Part shown: positions 44,842 through 54,977 of the stretch, in pieces
How the letters are laid out: every line of letters starts with the position of its first letter
Position numbering within the stretch: the stretch's first letter is position 1
DNA from: Adiantum capillus-veneris
Lineage: Eukaryota > Streptophyta > Polypodiopsida > Polypodiales > Pteridaceae
NCBI GenBank assembly: GCA_014529385.2
Contig: CM043965.1
Span: 60,659,433-60,723,432, forward strand
Reading direction: 5' to 3'
Length of the DNA: 64,000 nucleotides
The notes under the pieces: model-generated
Seen by the model: the letters and a program-made list of their open reading frames with translations, nothing else
Told to the model about the DNA's origin: nothing
The model's database searches: none
Made by a program: the position numbers and the translations under genes

Positions 44842-46386
44842 CTAGCATTGGAAATACTGTGGCACTCCACAAATCTGTGTTGCTTTTACAGCGAACTCAC
44901 AAGAAGATGCAGGGAGGTGTGGTGCAAAGACTACTCGCAAATCCCTTCTCACTCTGCAAGAAGGAAAACTCTCTGGATTCAAGCTCCAGTTGTTTCTGCT
45001 TGAGTGTATATCCTGCCCTCTACTATAGCTTGATAATGAACCTGCTTCTTTATTATCCCCACATGATAGAAGAGTTGGCCTGTCAATAACTCCATTATAA
45101 GATTGTGCAGATCTCTGGTGAGGGAGAGTAAGAAGAACATCATCTGGAAGCTCTGACTCCAACCTTTGAAGAACAGAAATGTGAGGCTCAGAAACCATGT
45201 CCCTGCGATCAACATTATGTTTGAGTAAATTTGAGCTACGTTCTGAAGAAATCTTTATTGGTCCTGTTTGCTGATCATGAGATTGTGGCTGCTTATCTGG
45301 CACATAGGTCCGTGAAAGAAAAAGTCTCGTGTTGACACAATGAGACCAGCCGATGCCTAATGCCGGAATCACTCTTCTACTGGCAGATATTAGAGGTCCT
45401 GACTTCCCACTCAGCATCGCACTGACAGCATTTGGCTTCGCTAAACACTCACTGTCAACATCATCCACAACCTGGTTAGTAACTAAGACAGCAATGTCAT
45501 AATCATGTGCATACTGCTTGAGCTTGCTCGAAAGTTTGAAGAACCATTCTGTGCGCATGGCTAAATCCTTGGCATTATTGTCAAAATCAGATCGAAACAA
45601 AGCAGCCACAGAATCGATAATCAGGAGCCTCACTGGCATAGTGAGAGGCCGGGAGAGGAGCACAGGTACTTGGTCAAGGAACACACAAAGCTCTTCAATA
45701 TTCTGTATTGACTGTACAAAAACGTTGTCACAAGGATCCTTGAGCTCAGCATCAACATGATTAACCAAACCAGTTTTCTCTTGTTTGGGCAGAAATATGC
45801 TGCTGTGCATCTCCAAGCACCCATCAGCATTTACATTCTGCAGATAACAAAGGTTTCCTGCTCTTTCATGAATGGATGAGATGTGATTGCTTGATAAAAA
45901 ATCATTCATGGCGTTTTGCATGTCAATGCCATCTAAACCCATCTCAGGTGCATTCAAATGCCGGTGCTCTGATATGCTATAGTGGGAGTTGGCCATGGCG
46001 CCAACCCTTTCTGCAGATTCTTCATGGTTAAGCTTGTTTTTGGAAGAGAATTGCCCTAGACCGAGCTTTCCTGATTCAAGAAAGCCTTTGGCAAGCTGCT
46101 GGAGGCGTTTAGAGGGAAAATAGCTCTCTGTGTATATGTACAGAGAGCTTGCGTGAAGGCCGCCCTGGGAAACGGACATCTGTGCAGAGAGAAGAAGCTG
46201 CAAACAAATCTGCGTCTTGGCAGAGCCGCATTCTCCCACGAGCTCAGTGATGCTGCCGCAGGGAATTCCACCACGTAAGAATGAGTCTAAGATGGGGCAA
46301 CCCAAGCTGCACTTGCGCGCAAGCCGAGGCAGCGATGGCGAGGGAGAAAGCGGGCGTCCTTCCTCTCCTCGGCTGCTCATGCTCAC
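44842..46386 (-). CDS. XRCC3: XRCC3-like RAD51 paralogue, single open frame
   Basis: A 514-residue frame with the hallmarks of plant XRCC3, which acts with RAD51C in the nucleus in homologous recombination repair and meiosis. It opens near residue 27 with SLGCPILDSFLRGGIPCGSI. Walker A is GECGSAKT (51-58), followed by QICLQLLL and LYIYTESYFPSKRLQQL. Walker B is LLIID (254-258), followed by SVAALFRSDF. Then LVTNQVVDD (301-309), ALGIGWSHCVNTRLFLSR (342-359), and the ending VVFAPHLPASSCEF...ICGV. XRCC3 proteins are usually about 300-350 residues; the excess is two insertions, about residues 104-220 and 363-480. Walker A has Ala where Gly normally precedes Lys-Thr. The start is the first ATG of the frame; the family's conserved part begins soon after. 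No introns interrupt it. It may be an intronless native gene or an old retrocopy. Confidence 0.88.
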   Translation of the reverse strand: MSMSSRGEEGRPLSPSPSLPRLARKCSLGCPILDSFLRGGIPCGSITELVGECGSAKTQICLQLLLSAQMSVSQGGLHASSLYIYTESYFPSKRLQQLAKGFLESGKLGLGQFSSKNKLNHEESAERVGAMANSHYSISEHRHLNAPEMGLDGIDMQNAMNDFLSSNHISSIHERAGNLCYLQNVNADGCLEMHSSIFLPKQEKTGLVNHVDAELKDPCDNVFVQSIQNIEELCVFLDQVPVLLSRPLTMPVRLLIIDSVAALFRSDFDNNAKDLAMRTEWFFKLSSKLKQYAHDYDIAVLVTNQVVDDVDSECLAKPNAVSAMLSGKSGPLISASRRVIPALGIGWSHCVNTRLFLSRTYVPDKQPQSHDQQTGPIKISSERSSNLLKHNVDRRDMVSEPHISVLQRLESELPDDVLLTLPHQRSAQSYNGVIDRPTLLSCGDNKEAGSLSSYSRGQDIHSSRNNWSLNPESFPSCRVRRDLRVVFAPHLPASSCEFAVKATQICGVPQYFQC

Positions 46387-46660
46387 CTATCCATGGCAGC
46401 TTCTGACGTGTTCCCGCCTTTCTCAAATGAAATTTTACTTGGTCCTTTTAGGCCTTGTTCAGACTGCGCAACAGGTGGACATGCTGTCTGAAGAGTCTTT
46501 CCTTTCGAAGTTCATATTGTGCAAGGCTTGGTAGCTAACCCTCACGACTAATTGGCAAGGACCTCCCCACTGGGGATCAATGGTCCATGTCAAAAAGCGT
46601 GGGCGATGCTCATCTACGCCGTTGGATCACGGATGTGCTCAATTGTGATCACAACGTGAT
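46387..46660 (-). promoter_or_regulatory. Short upstream region of the XRCC3-like gene
   Basis: About 275 bp between the start codon and the first recognisable retrotransposon sequence. Any promoter must lie here or inside the retrotransposon relic. I see no clear TATA box. Confidence 0.35.
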
Positions 46661-48808
46661 GGATTTGATATCATTACTACAGACAGGGTTTGTTACTGAA
46701 GTAGCAAGTAGGGACTGGTGATTTCTTATAGTGGTGGTTCGAAAGAAGAATGGGAAACTTAGGGTCTTTGTGGACTATAGGAAGTTGAATGCTCATACCA
46801 TCAAAGATCCATTTCCTTTGCCATTTACAGATACAATGCTAGATGAAATAGGAGACCGTGAAATGTACAACTTTATGGATGGATATAGTGGGTACAACCA
46901 ACTAAAGATCGCACCAAAATCTCGAGCAAAAACAAAATTCATCACTAAATGGGGATCTTTCATGTTTCATAATGCCATTTGGGTTATGTAATGCTCCAGG
47001 AGCCTTTCAATGATGTATAATGAAAATCCTCAATGAGTTTTTACATAAATTTTTGGCAATATTTGTGGATGACTTTACAATGTTCTCAATTGAAGACATG
47101 CATCTTCTATTTTTTGGAAACGGTATTTGTGAGATGCAGAGAGAAAAGGATTCGTCTCAATCCCTTCAAATTAGTGTTCATGGTCTAGAAGGGACAACTT
47201 TTGGGACATATCATGTCCAAAAATGGAATTGAAATGGATGAAGACAAATTCCAGTGTGTCCAGCAAGCGAGATCAGCAATGAATGTGTCAGAATTGAGTT
47301 CATTCTTGGGGTACATCGATTTTTTTAAGAAGATCTATTCATATGTTTGCAACAAAGGCCATTCCATTATATGAATTTACCCAGAAAGGAGTTAAGTTTG
47401 TTTGGACCCCAGAATGTGAAACGAGTTTCTAGTCTCTCAAGGAGGCCATTAGTATGAAGCCAATCCTTTTGGAAGCTAGATTGGGGATGTTATCTTCCAT
47501 CTTTATATAGATGCTTCCGGTATGGCAATGAGGCTATTCTCACAAAACTTGATGGGAAAATGGATTACCTAGTATATTATTTTGGTCGAAGAATTAGTAC
47601 AACAAAGCAAGGTATTCCACAATCGAGAGAGATGCACTGGGAATGGTTTTTAATGCAACTAAATTTATGCATTATTTGTTGTGGAAGTTATTTCACTTTT
47701 ATGTGGATCGTCAGGCATTGCTCTTTTTTATTAGCAAAGTGGTGATTCAAGGATGACTAATCAGATGGATGATGTTTCTATTGGAATTTCAATTTAAGAT
47801 TGTCCATAAGCCAAGGAAAACTCATTGTGGTGTTAATTTCATAGCCCAAAGTAGCGAGGGAATTTCAACTACATTATTAAGAGACGAACTAGCGGATGCT
47901 AAACTTGTCCAGACTATTGGCAACGGATGGGCTAGATCCAAAATGGCACGATGCATATGATTTTCTCTAGTATGGAGGTGTTCTAAAGGATTGGTCTGAA
48001 TCCAGCAAGGGCCATCAAAAGCTTGAAATTCACTGTTATATCTGGATCCTTGTACAAGTTGGGAATTCATGGAGTCTTGAGGAAATGTGTATCAGTGTAA
48101 AGCAAAGTGAAATTAATCACTAAGGCTCACAGTGGCAGCTCGTGAGGACACTTTTCCATTGATATAAAAAGGTCTTGCAAGCAGGGTTATGGTGGCAGAG
48201 CACGAAGTCAAAGGTCAAAGCCTTTTGCAAAACATGTGATATTTGTCACAGAATGGGCAGACCCATTGCAACAGACATGACACCTTTGACCATAATACAA
48301 CCATCAGGAATCTTCATGAAATGGGGTTTGGATTATATGGGACCGTCCAAGAAGGTCACTACCTGTTATGTGAGTAAATGGGTGGAAGCTAAGGCATTAC
48401 CCAATAACTTAGCCAAGTTTACAACATGGTTTTTATATTAACACATTATAGTTGATATGGTTGTCCAATTGAGTCTATATCGTATTATTCCAGATCAAAT
48501 GCACATGCTAAAAGTAGCAATAAGAGTATTAAGATAATTCTGACTATGATAGTTTAGAAGGAACCTCACACATTGGATGATAAGCTTCAATAAACACTCT
48601 GGCCATATAGACACCATTCAACATGATGTATGATACTCAAGCAGTGTTACCCATGGAATTTATTGTCCCCACCCTTAGATTGGCTATAGAGCATGACATG
48701 GAGTACAACTCAACATTGAAGAAGAGATTAGATGAGTTAATTAAGTTGGATGAGATCAAACAAAGAGCAATGTTGGAACAAGAAGTAACACAACAACGAA
48801 GGAAATAG
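46661..48808 (+). pseudogene. Family D Ty3/gypsy RT-RNase H-integrase relic (first copy)
   Basis: Many short frames in different phases add up to a pol gene. RT: VVVRKKNGKLRVFVDYRKLN, DPFPLPFTDTMLDEI, NFMDGYSGYNQLKIAP, FIT.WGSFMF, then AIFVDDFTMFS with the FVDD box (about 47058-47085). RNase H: YLVYYFGRRIS (47570 on) and FQFKIVHKPRK (47785). Integrase: zinc finger AFCKTCDICHRMGRPIATDM (48220-48280), core start MKWGLDYMGP, and the C-terminal stretch TQAVLPMEFIVPTLRLA (48628-48690) with a Lys/Glu/Gln-rich end. Stops and frameshifts separate nearly every block. From 46870 on it is also the start of tandem unit 1; the part 46661-46869 occurs only once in the window. Confidence 0.85.
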
Positions 48809-51086
48809 CAAGGGAGTACAGAAAGGGTGATTTGGTTTTGCTATAAAGTTCTTTAATGGCACAATTAGATTGAAGGTTTGTGTGGACTAATGATGTCAGG
48901 AATCTACAATGGGGCAAAGATCAAGTTGTATTATTCCAAACCAGAAGGACCTCTAGCACTAGATCCACAAGACAATCACATCTACTTTTGAAACTTCTTC
49001 ACTCGATTTGTTCTTTATTGGACCAAAAGGGGTCAAATTAATGAAGGACATTCAACTAGAGAATGATCAAAGGGTCATCATATTCTAGGCTCGGCTATCA
49101 GATAATCAAAAGGCATTTGAAGTCCATAGCATTCACTAGTGGTGCATTAAAGAGTGCGTCTTTTTGGGTATCCCGCTAGAAATCATTATAAGTCAAGACC
49201 AATGCATGAATGCCACATCAGTAACAGTTGTTATGCTCCCGAGGCATGGAAAGAGTGGAGCATTCATGGCTCAAATTAGAATAACTATGAGGAGAGTGGA
49301 TGATCCCGCAAGCATTCCTTCACCCCTTGTGCTTACAGAGCTCGTTACTGCAAAATTTCCTAATGCAACATCTTTCCCTCCAACTGCTACATGCATGGAG
49401 ATGCCTATGCACTCGTGGTTCCCTTCAACTTCATCATCAAGTGAGTTCTTCTTCTCTATCCAAACACTTTCATAGGGGTCAAACATGGTGAAATGGCACA
49501 ATCACACAAGCTATGCAAGCTGTACTCAATGAGTAGAATCAAGCCATAGCCAACCTTAAGCATGGGCTAGTACTTGTAGAGCCTTGACTCACAATGTCAT
49601 ATTAGCCGATTGGCAAATATGTATTCTAGGATAGGGAAAGGGAGCTCCTACAAAATTGAGGCATGATGGTGTTGCTGGAAGCTTTGAAATTACCCATTGA
49701 TTCAAATATCATGGTATAGGTGATCGACACATTTGAATTTTAAGACGTGCACAATAATAGTCAATGGCAAGAATCTTCAAATCACGATTATGGCTATTTC
49801 ATATATATCCAGAGATTATCATTTGACCCAAAGGCACAACCTTCTAGCGCTGACGGCCCAAACTAGAAAGAAGCGGAAAACAAAAGCCAAGGCATCCCCA
49901 TCTCTGCCTTGGAGAATAGAGCAGTGCATCGATTTGCTACAAAGGCTATTGGTCTAAAAAATATCCCAAGCTTGTTTTGCAAATTTCACTGAATGAATGT
50001 GAGAAGTAATGGTGCGCTTCACAGACAATGCAATGGGAAATGAACAACAAAATGCCCATAAACCTTAGCTCCATACTATTTAGCAATGTAGTGTCTCAGA
50101 CTGCCAAGGGTAAGACCCATAACCTTTTCAAAGCATGGTATATGTGGCAATACCTATACTAGGCAACAAGTCTTCCACCACATGTCAATGCGCAAAACAT
50201 ACTCTTGAAGTTGAGTGGGGCTGAAGTCCCTAAAGATTAGACCGTGAGTCTAGAGACCCAGCCAGAACAAACATATCTGGTTATAATAGGACAAAAAGAG
50301 ATCTAGAACAAGATGTAGTAGGGACATTTGAGCTGCCAACAAGAAAGCAGAAACTCACTAAGGATTTTTATGATCATTTCAGTGCAAGAACTAAGAAATT
50401 GGCAACAAATGTTGAAAAGACACCGGAGCCAACAACTGAATAGACAACAGACAATTCACGGGCAATGATTATTGTCCTTCCTAGTACAACACTAGATATA
50501 ACAACAGAACTTCAAAAAAGTCCAAAACAAAAGGCACTTATGAATGAACTACAATCATTGCATCGTCAAGAGACCAGTGGACATGTTACAAGCTCTTTAG
50601 AAGAATAGCCTAGTGGAAAATATGGTGATAGATTCATAAAAAAACTTTGGCAGTACCCTATAATGTCCCAATCCTGACATACCAAATTGAAAGAGCAGAT
50701 GCTAAGACCATTACTAATGGGTGTGCTGCTACCATCCAAATGGGGTGGAACACCATAGTTAGTGCCACGAGTCAGATGATGGAAGCCCAGAGCTTCATCA
50801 AACAATCGGACTGTTACCCAGCTAGAGCAAGCACTCGAAAGAGAAATCATCAAATGAAAAAATTAAAGAAAGAAAATTATCCAGATAAAAGAATATCTCA
50901 TTGAAGAACAATGTCAGGAGGAGCGTATGTACAGACCATTAAAAGCTCAAACAACAAGGGAACAAGCTGAAGTGTAAGGACATGGGTCCTACGGACAAGG
51001 CCACCCGCACAGCCGGACAGTGTGTCCGCTAAGGGGGAGGCTATAAGATAGCACGGCTGGGTGGAGACTAGCACACCGCCCTTTCA
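48809..51086 (+). other. Unassigned 2.3 kb of unit 1
   Basis: Short frames such as 49164-49475 and 50647-50904 have no recognised motif. The last 100 bp before the primer site should be the 3' end of a family C LTR (ending CCGCCCTTTCA), but its start could not be found because no second LTR is present. Confidence 0.4.
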
Positions 51087-51087
51087 C

Positions 51088-51099
51088 TGGTATCCGAGC
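51088..51099 (+). promoter_or_regulatory. Family C primer binding site (unit 1)
   Basis: TGGTATCCGAGC, one base from the initiator-Met consensus, one base after an LTR-like CA end and about 630 bp before gag. Confidence 0.65.
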
Positions 51100-51324
51100 T
51101 ATTTTTGGGAAAAAGAAAAAGCGGGTTGCATGTGCATGTGACGTGCTACTTCTCTCCCACGATCTTCAGACAACGACGTCTTCGCTGTGGAGACAGGCAA
51201 CGACAACCCCATCTACGCCCTCCATGGCGGGCGACCAAGGCAAACTCGACCGGCAACTCTACGACACCGAGGCTCCGAAGGCTTCGATTGGCTGCGCACA
51301 TAGGAAGGCAACCCTTGCATGAAG

Positions 51325-51385
51325 GAGGGTTGAACCCACCCCATGAGGGTAAGAGGCCAACACTTTACCATGAAGCTATCGACCC
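51325..51385 (-). ncRNA. tRNA-like relic, possibly Lys(CUU)-derived (unit 1)
   Basis: On the minus strand, TAGCTTCATGG (51368-51378) resembles an internal A box and GGGTTCAACCC (51327-51337) a B box, about 40 bp apart. Between them GGCCTCTTACCC resembles the anticodon arm of Lys-CUU tRNA. The T stem and acceptor do not pair well, so it is not a working tRNA. It could be a tRNA-derived SINE piece or a relic in the retroelement leader. Confidence 0.35.
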
Positions 51386-51715
51386 TTGTTACACAACAAG
51401 GAAAGATAGCATACTTGTGTTGAAAAGAAAGATAGAACGAAAAGAAAAGCTTCAAACTTCAAGGAAGTAGTTTCACCCTTCCTTTTCACTTCTTGGAGGA
51501 AGACAAGTTTTCCTCAAATTATTTTTTCCTCAAGGAGGTAGCTTCAAAGTGAACAAAAGCTTTCACAAAACAACGAGTTTTTGTGAAGAATCAACAAAGG
51601 TGTTCTTACGACGAACAAAAAATGAAGCGCTACAATTTCCGCAAGGCGAGGTTCGCATGCAACGCAAATTGCGGAGCATATAAAACACAAAGACTTCAAT
51701 TCTACAAGGTACAAG

Positions 51716-52939
51716 TTGACTTTTTTTTTGCATGTAGATCAAAATCAGGGCACTAATATGCATGACGATGATGATCTAGGAGATCATGGCCTTGTGGATA
51801 TGACTGCTTTCAAGACTTTGGAAAATTGCAAAAGCGTACTTGAATGCGACCTCTCCGCACTCAATGCAAATGTTACAAATCTTACGGAGCTACTTGTGAA
51901 ATTTATGAATTCACGGATGGCTCAAGGAGCCACAAGTGGCATAGTTCAAGGGAACTAAGCTCGCACGACTCAACGAGTCCAAGAGACAAGTGCTTCAAAA
52001 GATGCAAAAGGTATCAATGCATTACTTAAGAATATCACCATTCCCGAGTTTCACGGGGAAGAGCACGATCGCAACAAGGATGCGGTCAATAAGTTCTTAC
52101 ACAAATGGAGTGATATTCATAGATTGAGACACACCCCGGATATAAAAACAGCTACGGAAACAAGGCTATCTCTTAAAGGCAAGGCCTATAAGTGGTGGAT
52201 GCCATTTCCAATAGATGCTCGTCCTCTGTCTTGGGTTGCGTTTCAAGCTTCTTTCTCCAAAGAGTTTTTGGACTCCAATGAAGAAGATAAGAATTGGTTA
52301 GCATGGGATGCATGCTGCATGTCTAACCTCTCTCTCACACAGTACCTTTCAAAGTATCGGAAAATCATTTTGAAACTAGAAGGTCTAGATGAATTCCAAA
52401 AGATACGGGGTTTTAATAGGTGTCTTGACAAAGACTATCGTCTTCATGTCAAGACCAAACATCCAAAAACTTTGGAAGAAGCCATCAGTCATGCCCAAAG
52501 ATATGATGATGACCAAGAGAGGAAAGGAAATATTCCCTACTCTAAGAATAATTTTGCCAAGAGCAATGTGGCTAAGATCCAATGGTGAGGTAGATCTCTC
52601 ATACGTTCCAAGAGGAATAAGAGACAATCTACCTCTCCATGCCCACAAGAAGCTAAGAAGCCTAAGCAATCACGAGATACTCCACGTGGGTCCCTCAGCA
52701 CTGTTGATTTTGAGTGTGCAAAGAAACACAATTTGTGTTTTAGATGTCTTTCGGACCAACATAACAAGAAAGATTATCCTCTTTTACAAGGCAAAGAAAA
52801 GACCATGCACACGGTGCAACGCCTCACATTAGATTCATCTCCTAAATATTGTGATGTAGAGGTTCTTCATATGGAAGAAAAGCACAAGTGTTGTGTGCCT
52901 GCCTGCTTCAATGTGGCAGCCCACCTTTGGCCCCCATGA
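51716..52939 (+). pseudogene. Family C gag (unit 1), two in-frame stops
   Basis: One phase from about 51716 to 52939 with stops at 51956 (TAA) and 52586 (TGA). Blocks: an acidic start (DDDDLGDHGLVDM), a central TIPEFHGEEHDRN and FLHKWSDIHRLR, the capsid signature LSLKGKAYKWWMPF, SWVAFQASFSKEFLD and YLSKYRKIILKLEGLDEF. The zinc knuckle CFRCLSDQHNKKDY (about 52733-52775) has Tyr in place of the last Cys. Protease and RT follow in another phase that overlaps its end. The two stops are the same in unit 2, so they predate the duplication. Confidence 0.85.
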
Positions 52940-54377
52940 TTTGATTTGCATGCATGGCACTATTAATGAACAATGTGTTCGTATTTTAGTGGATGATGGT
53001 GCAACTCATAACTTTTTGAACTATAAGGTAGTCAAGAAATTGAAGCTTACACAGACTCCCTGCTCCCACAAGTATGTGGTGGAGCAGATGTCTGGCAATG
53101 ACAAAGAAGTATGGGACACGGTAGTTCAAGGAGTTGAGCTTATTGTTCAAGATCATACGATGACCCTTGACTTTCAAGCTACGAACATGGACTGTGTTGA
53201 TGTAGTTTTAGGACGAGAGTGGCTGCATGGTCTAGGAAACACATTGCACACTAGTTATGAACACAAATCCCTATCCTTTATGGCCAATGGTAAACATGTG
53301 CTTTTGCTTGGTGAGAAAAAAATATCATATGCACCTCTTATATGTACAGTTGAGCTTTCTATTTTGCAGAAATCAGATCTGATAGATGAAGTCTTTTTGT
53401 GTTACTGCTTGTCTCCAAGTCTTGTGAATTCTCAAGAGCAAAGTGCGGTGAATTCTAGTAATGGTATGAAAAGTGCAATGAATTCTAATGATAAGCAAAG
53501 TGTTAACAAATCTAACGAGCAAAGTACTCTCAATTTTAATTCTATAGAGCAACGTGCAATTGTTGTAAAACAAACATTACAACAATTACAAGATTCTCTA
53601 TCCTAGCATAACTCTAGTTTACTTTCTCCTTTTGCATGGTAAAAGCTGACTCACTTACTCATGGAGTATAGTGATGTATTCTCAAGTGATTTACTGCCGG
53701 GTTTACCCCCTACACGTGATGTGCAACATGGCATAGATGTCTTGCCAGGCACTAAACCGATGAGTAAATCACCTTATCGTATGAGTGCTAAAGAATCCAA
53801 GGAGGTTGAGAGTCAGTTGGTTAACTACCTCACCCGTGGTTTCATTAGACCTAGTACTTCGCCTTGGGCATCACCAATTCTATTGGTAAAAAAGAAAGAT
53901 GGTACTATGCGCATGTGCGTAGATTATCGCGGATTAAACGTCATAACCATCAAGAACAAGTATCCTCTGCCAAGAGTGGATGAGTTGTTTGATCAACTCC
54001 ATGGGGCAAGATACTATACAAAGATAGATATTCGTTCAGGATACCAACAGGTGCGTATCCTTTTGCAAGATATCTCCAAAACTGCCTTTAGAACACGGTT
54101 TGGGCATTTTGAATTTTTGGTTATGCCTTTTAGTTTAACCAATGCTCCTGCTACATTTATGACACTCATGGATAGTGTCTTACGTCCCTATCTTGAAAAA
54201 TTTGTTGTGGTTTTCCTTGATGACATTCTCATTTATAGTAAGACTAAAGATGAACACATAGAACACTTACGATTAGTGTTCGAACAGCTACGAGCTCACT
54301 CGATGTATGCTAACCAAAGCAGCTGTGATTTCTTTAAAACAGAGTCACATTACCTCTTTCATGTGATCTCTTGTTAG
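52893..54377 (+). pseudogene. Family C protease and RT (unit 1), truncated
   Basis: One phase with stops at 53604 and at about 53641. Protease: CVRILVDDGATHNFL (triad D-D-G instead of D-S/T-G), then CVDVVLGREWLHGLG. A Ser/Asn-rich spacer (NSQEQSAVNSSNG and repeats) follows. RT from ATG 53661: [85 protein letters not shown] and the catalytic FLDDILIYS (about 54213-54240). It ends HVISC and a stop, exactly where the next RT residues, RNase H and integrase should begin. The RT palm itself is uninterrupted. Confidence 0.88.
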
Positions 54378-54977
54378 CGGCTGGACACACCCTACGGAAA
54401 ATGACTGCTCGACGGATTATTATTTTTTGTAATTATTCATTTATTGAGAGCACCCGACATTTCACCTTTGTAAATATTGGGGCTTTACAAAAGTTTCCAG
54501 ATTGTATCCCAGTTTTGACATTTAGATTGAGTAGATGAAAATTGGAACATTAGGGTTTGAGATTGTAAGGTATTTATACCACTTTTTGACCTTAATGAAA
54601 AACCTTTGTCATTTTAAAAAGTACTATCTATGAGTGAGCGTACTGTGTACGAGAGAGAGAGAGTGAGAGCTTCATCTTGACGCTACGCGCGCACCGGTGG
54701 TCGGAATTGAGTGCGAAGAAGTGCAGCGTGTTGCCCGCGACGAGAGCTACGCGCCAATACTTACATTGCAGGCGTACGGTCTGGCTTTGCGAGCTCGACC
54801 TACGAGCTTCATCAGGTGATTCGGTGAGCATACGTTATCCGTTTTCGCATTTCAACATATCCACGCGTTCGCATTGAGTAGAGCTACACATTAGGCACTT
54901 TAGTTTTCTGAAACGACGACCTGCAAATTTCGGCCAGACATCCTACCTCTTTGAACAACTCTATCTTTCACATCGGG
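54378..54977. other. Unassigned tail of unit 1
   Basis: AT-rich, with TATTTATACC near 54570 and a short GA run at about 54650-54662, then a GC-richer half. Could be part of an LTR and leader. The last 33 bp before the junction, with the first bases of unit 2 (54948-54980), equal 18253-18285. Confidence 0.4.

Larger units (their letters stand above)
46870..54977 (+). repeat. 8.11-kb tandem unit, copy 1
   Basis: Begins ACTTTATGGATGGATATAG inside the family D RT relic and ends CTTTCACATCGGG. Length 8108 bp. Nearly identical to 54978-63089. Differences I could find: about nine sites (SNPs plus one 2-bp indel) between 47040 and 47720, then only four from there to the end (about 49232, 50344, 51420, 54660). 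Order inside: family D pol relic, 2.3-kb unassigned stretch, family C primer site, gag, protease-RT, 600-bp tail. Confidence 0.95.

Noticed and set aside
44842-46386. Bacterial RecA or archaeal RadA as the identity of the gene
   Set aside because: GCPILDSFLRGGI, the ALGIGWSHCVNTR block and the VVFAPHLP ending are XRCC3-type; RecA lacks them, and the neighbourhood is eukaryotic.
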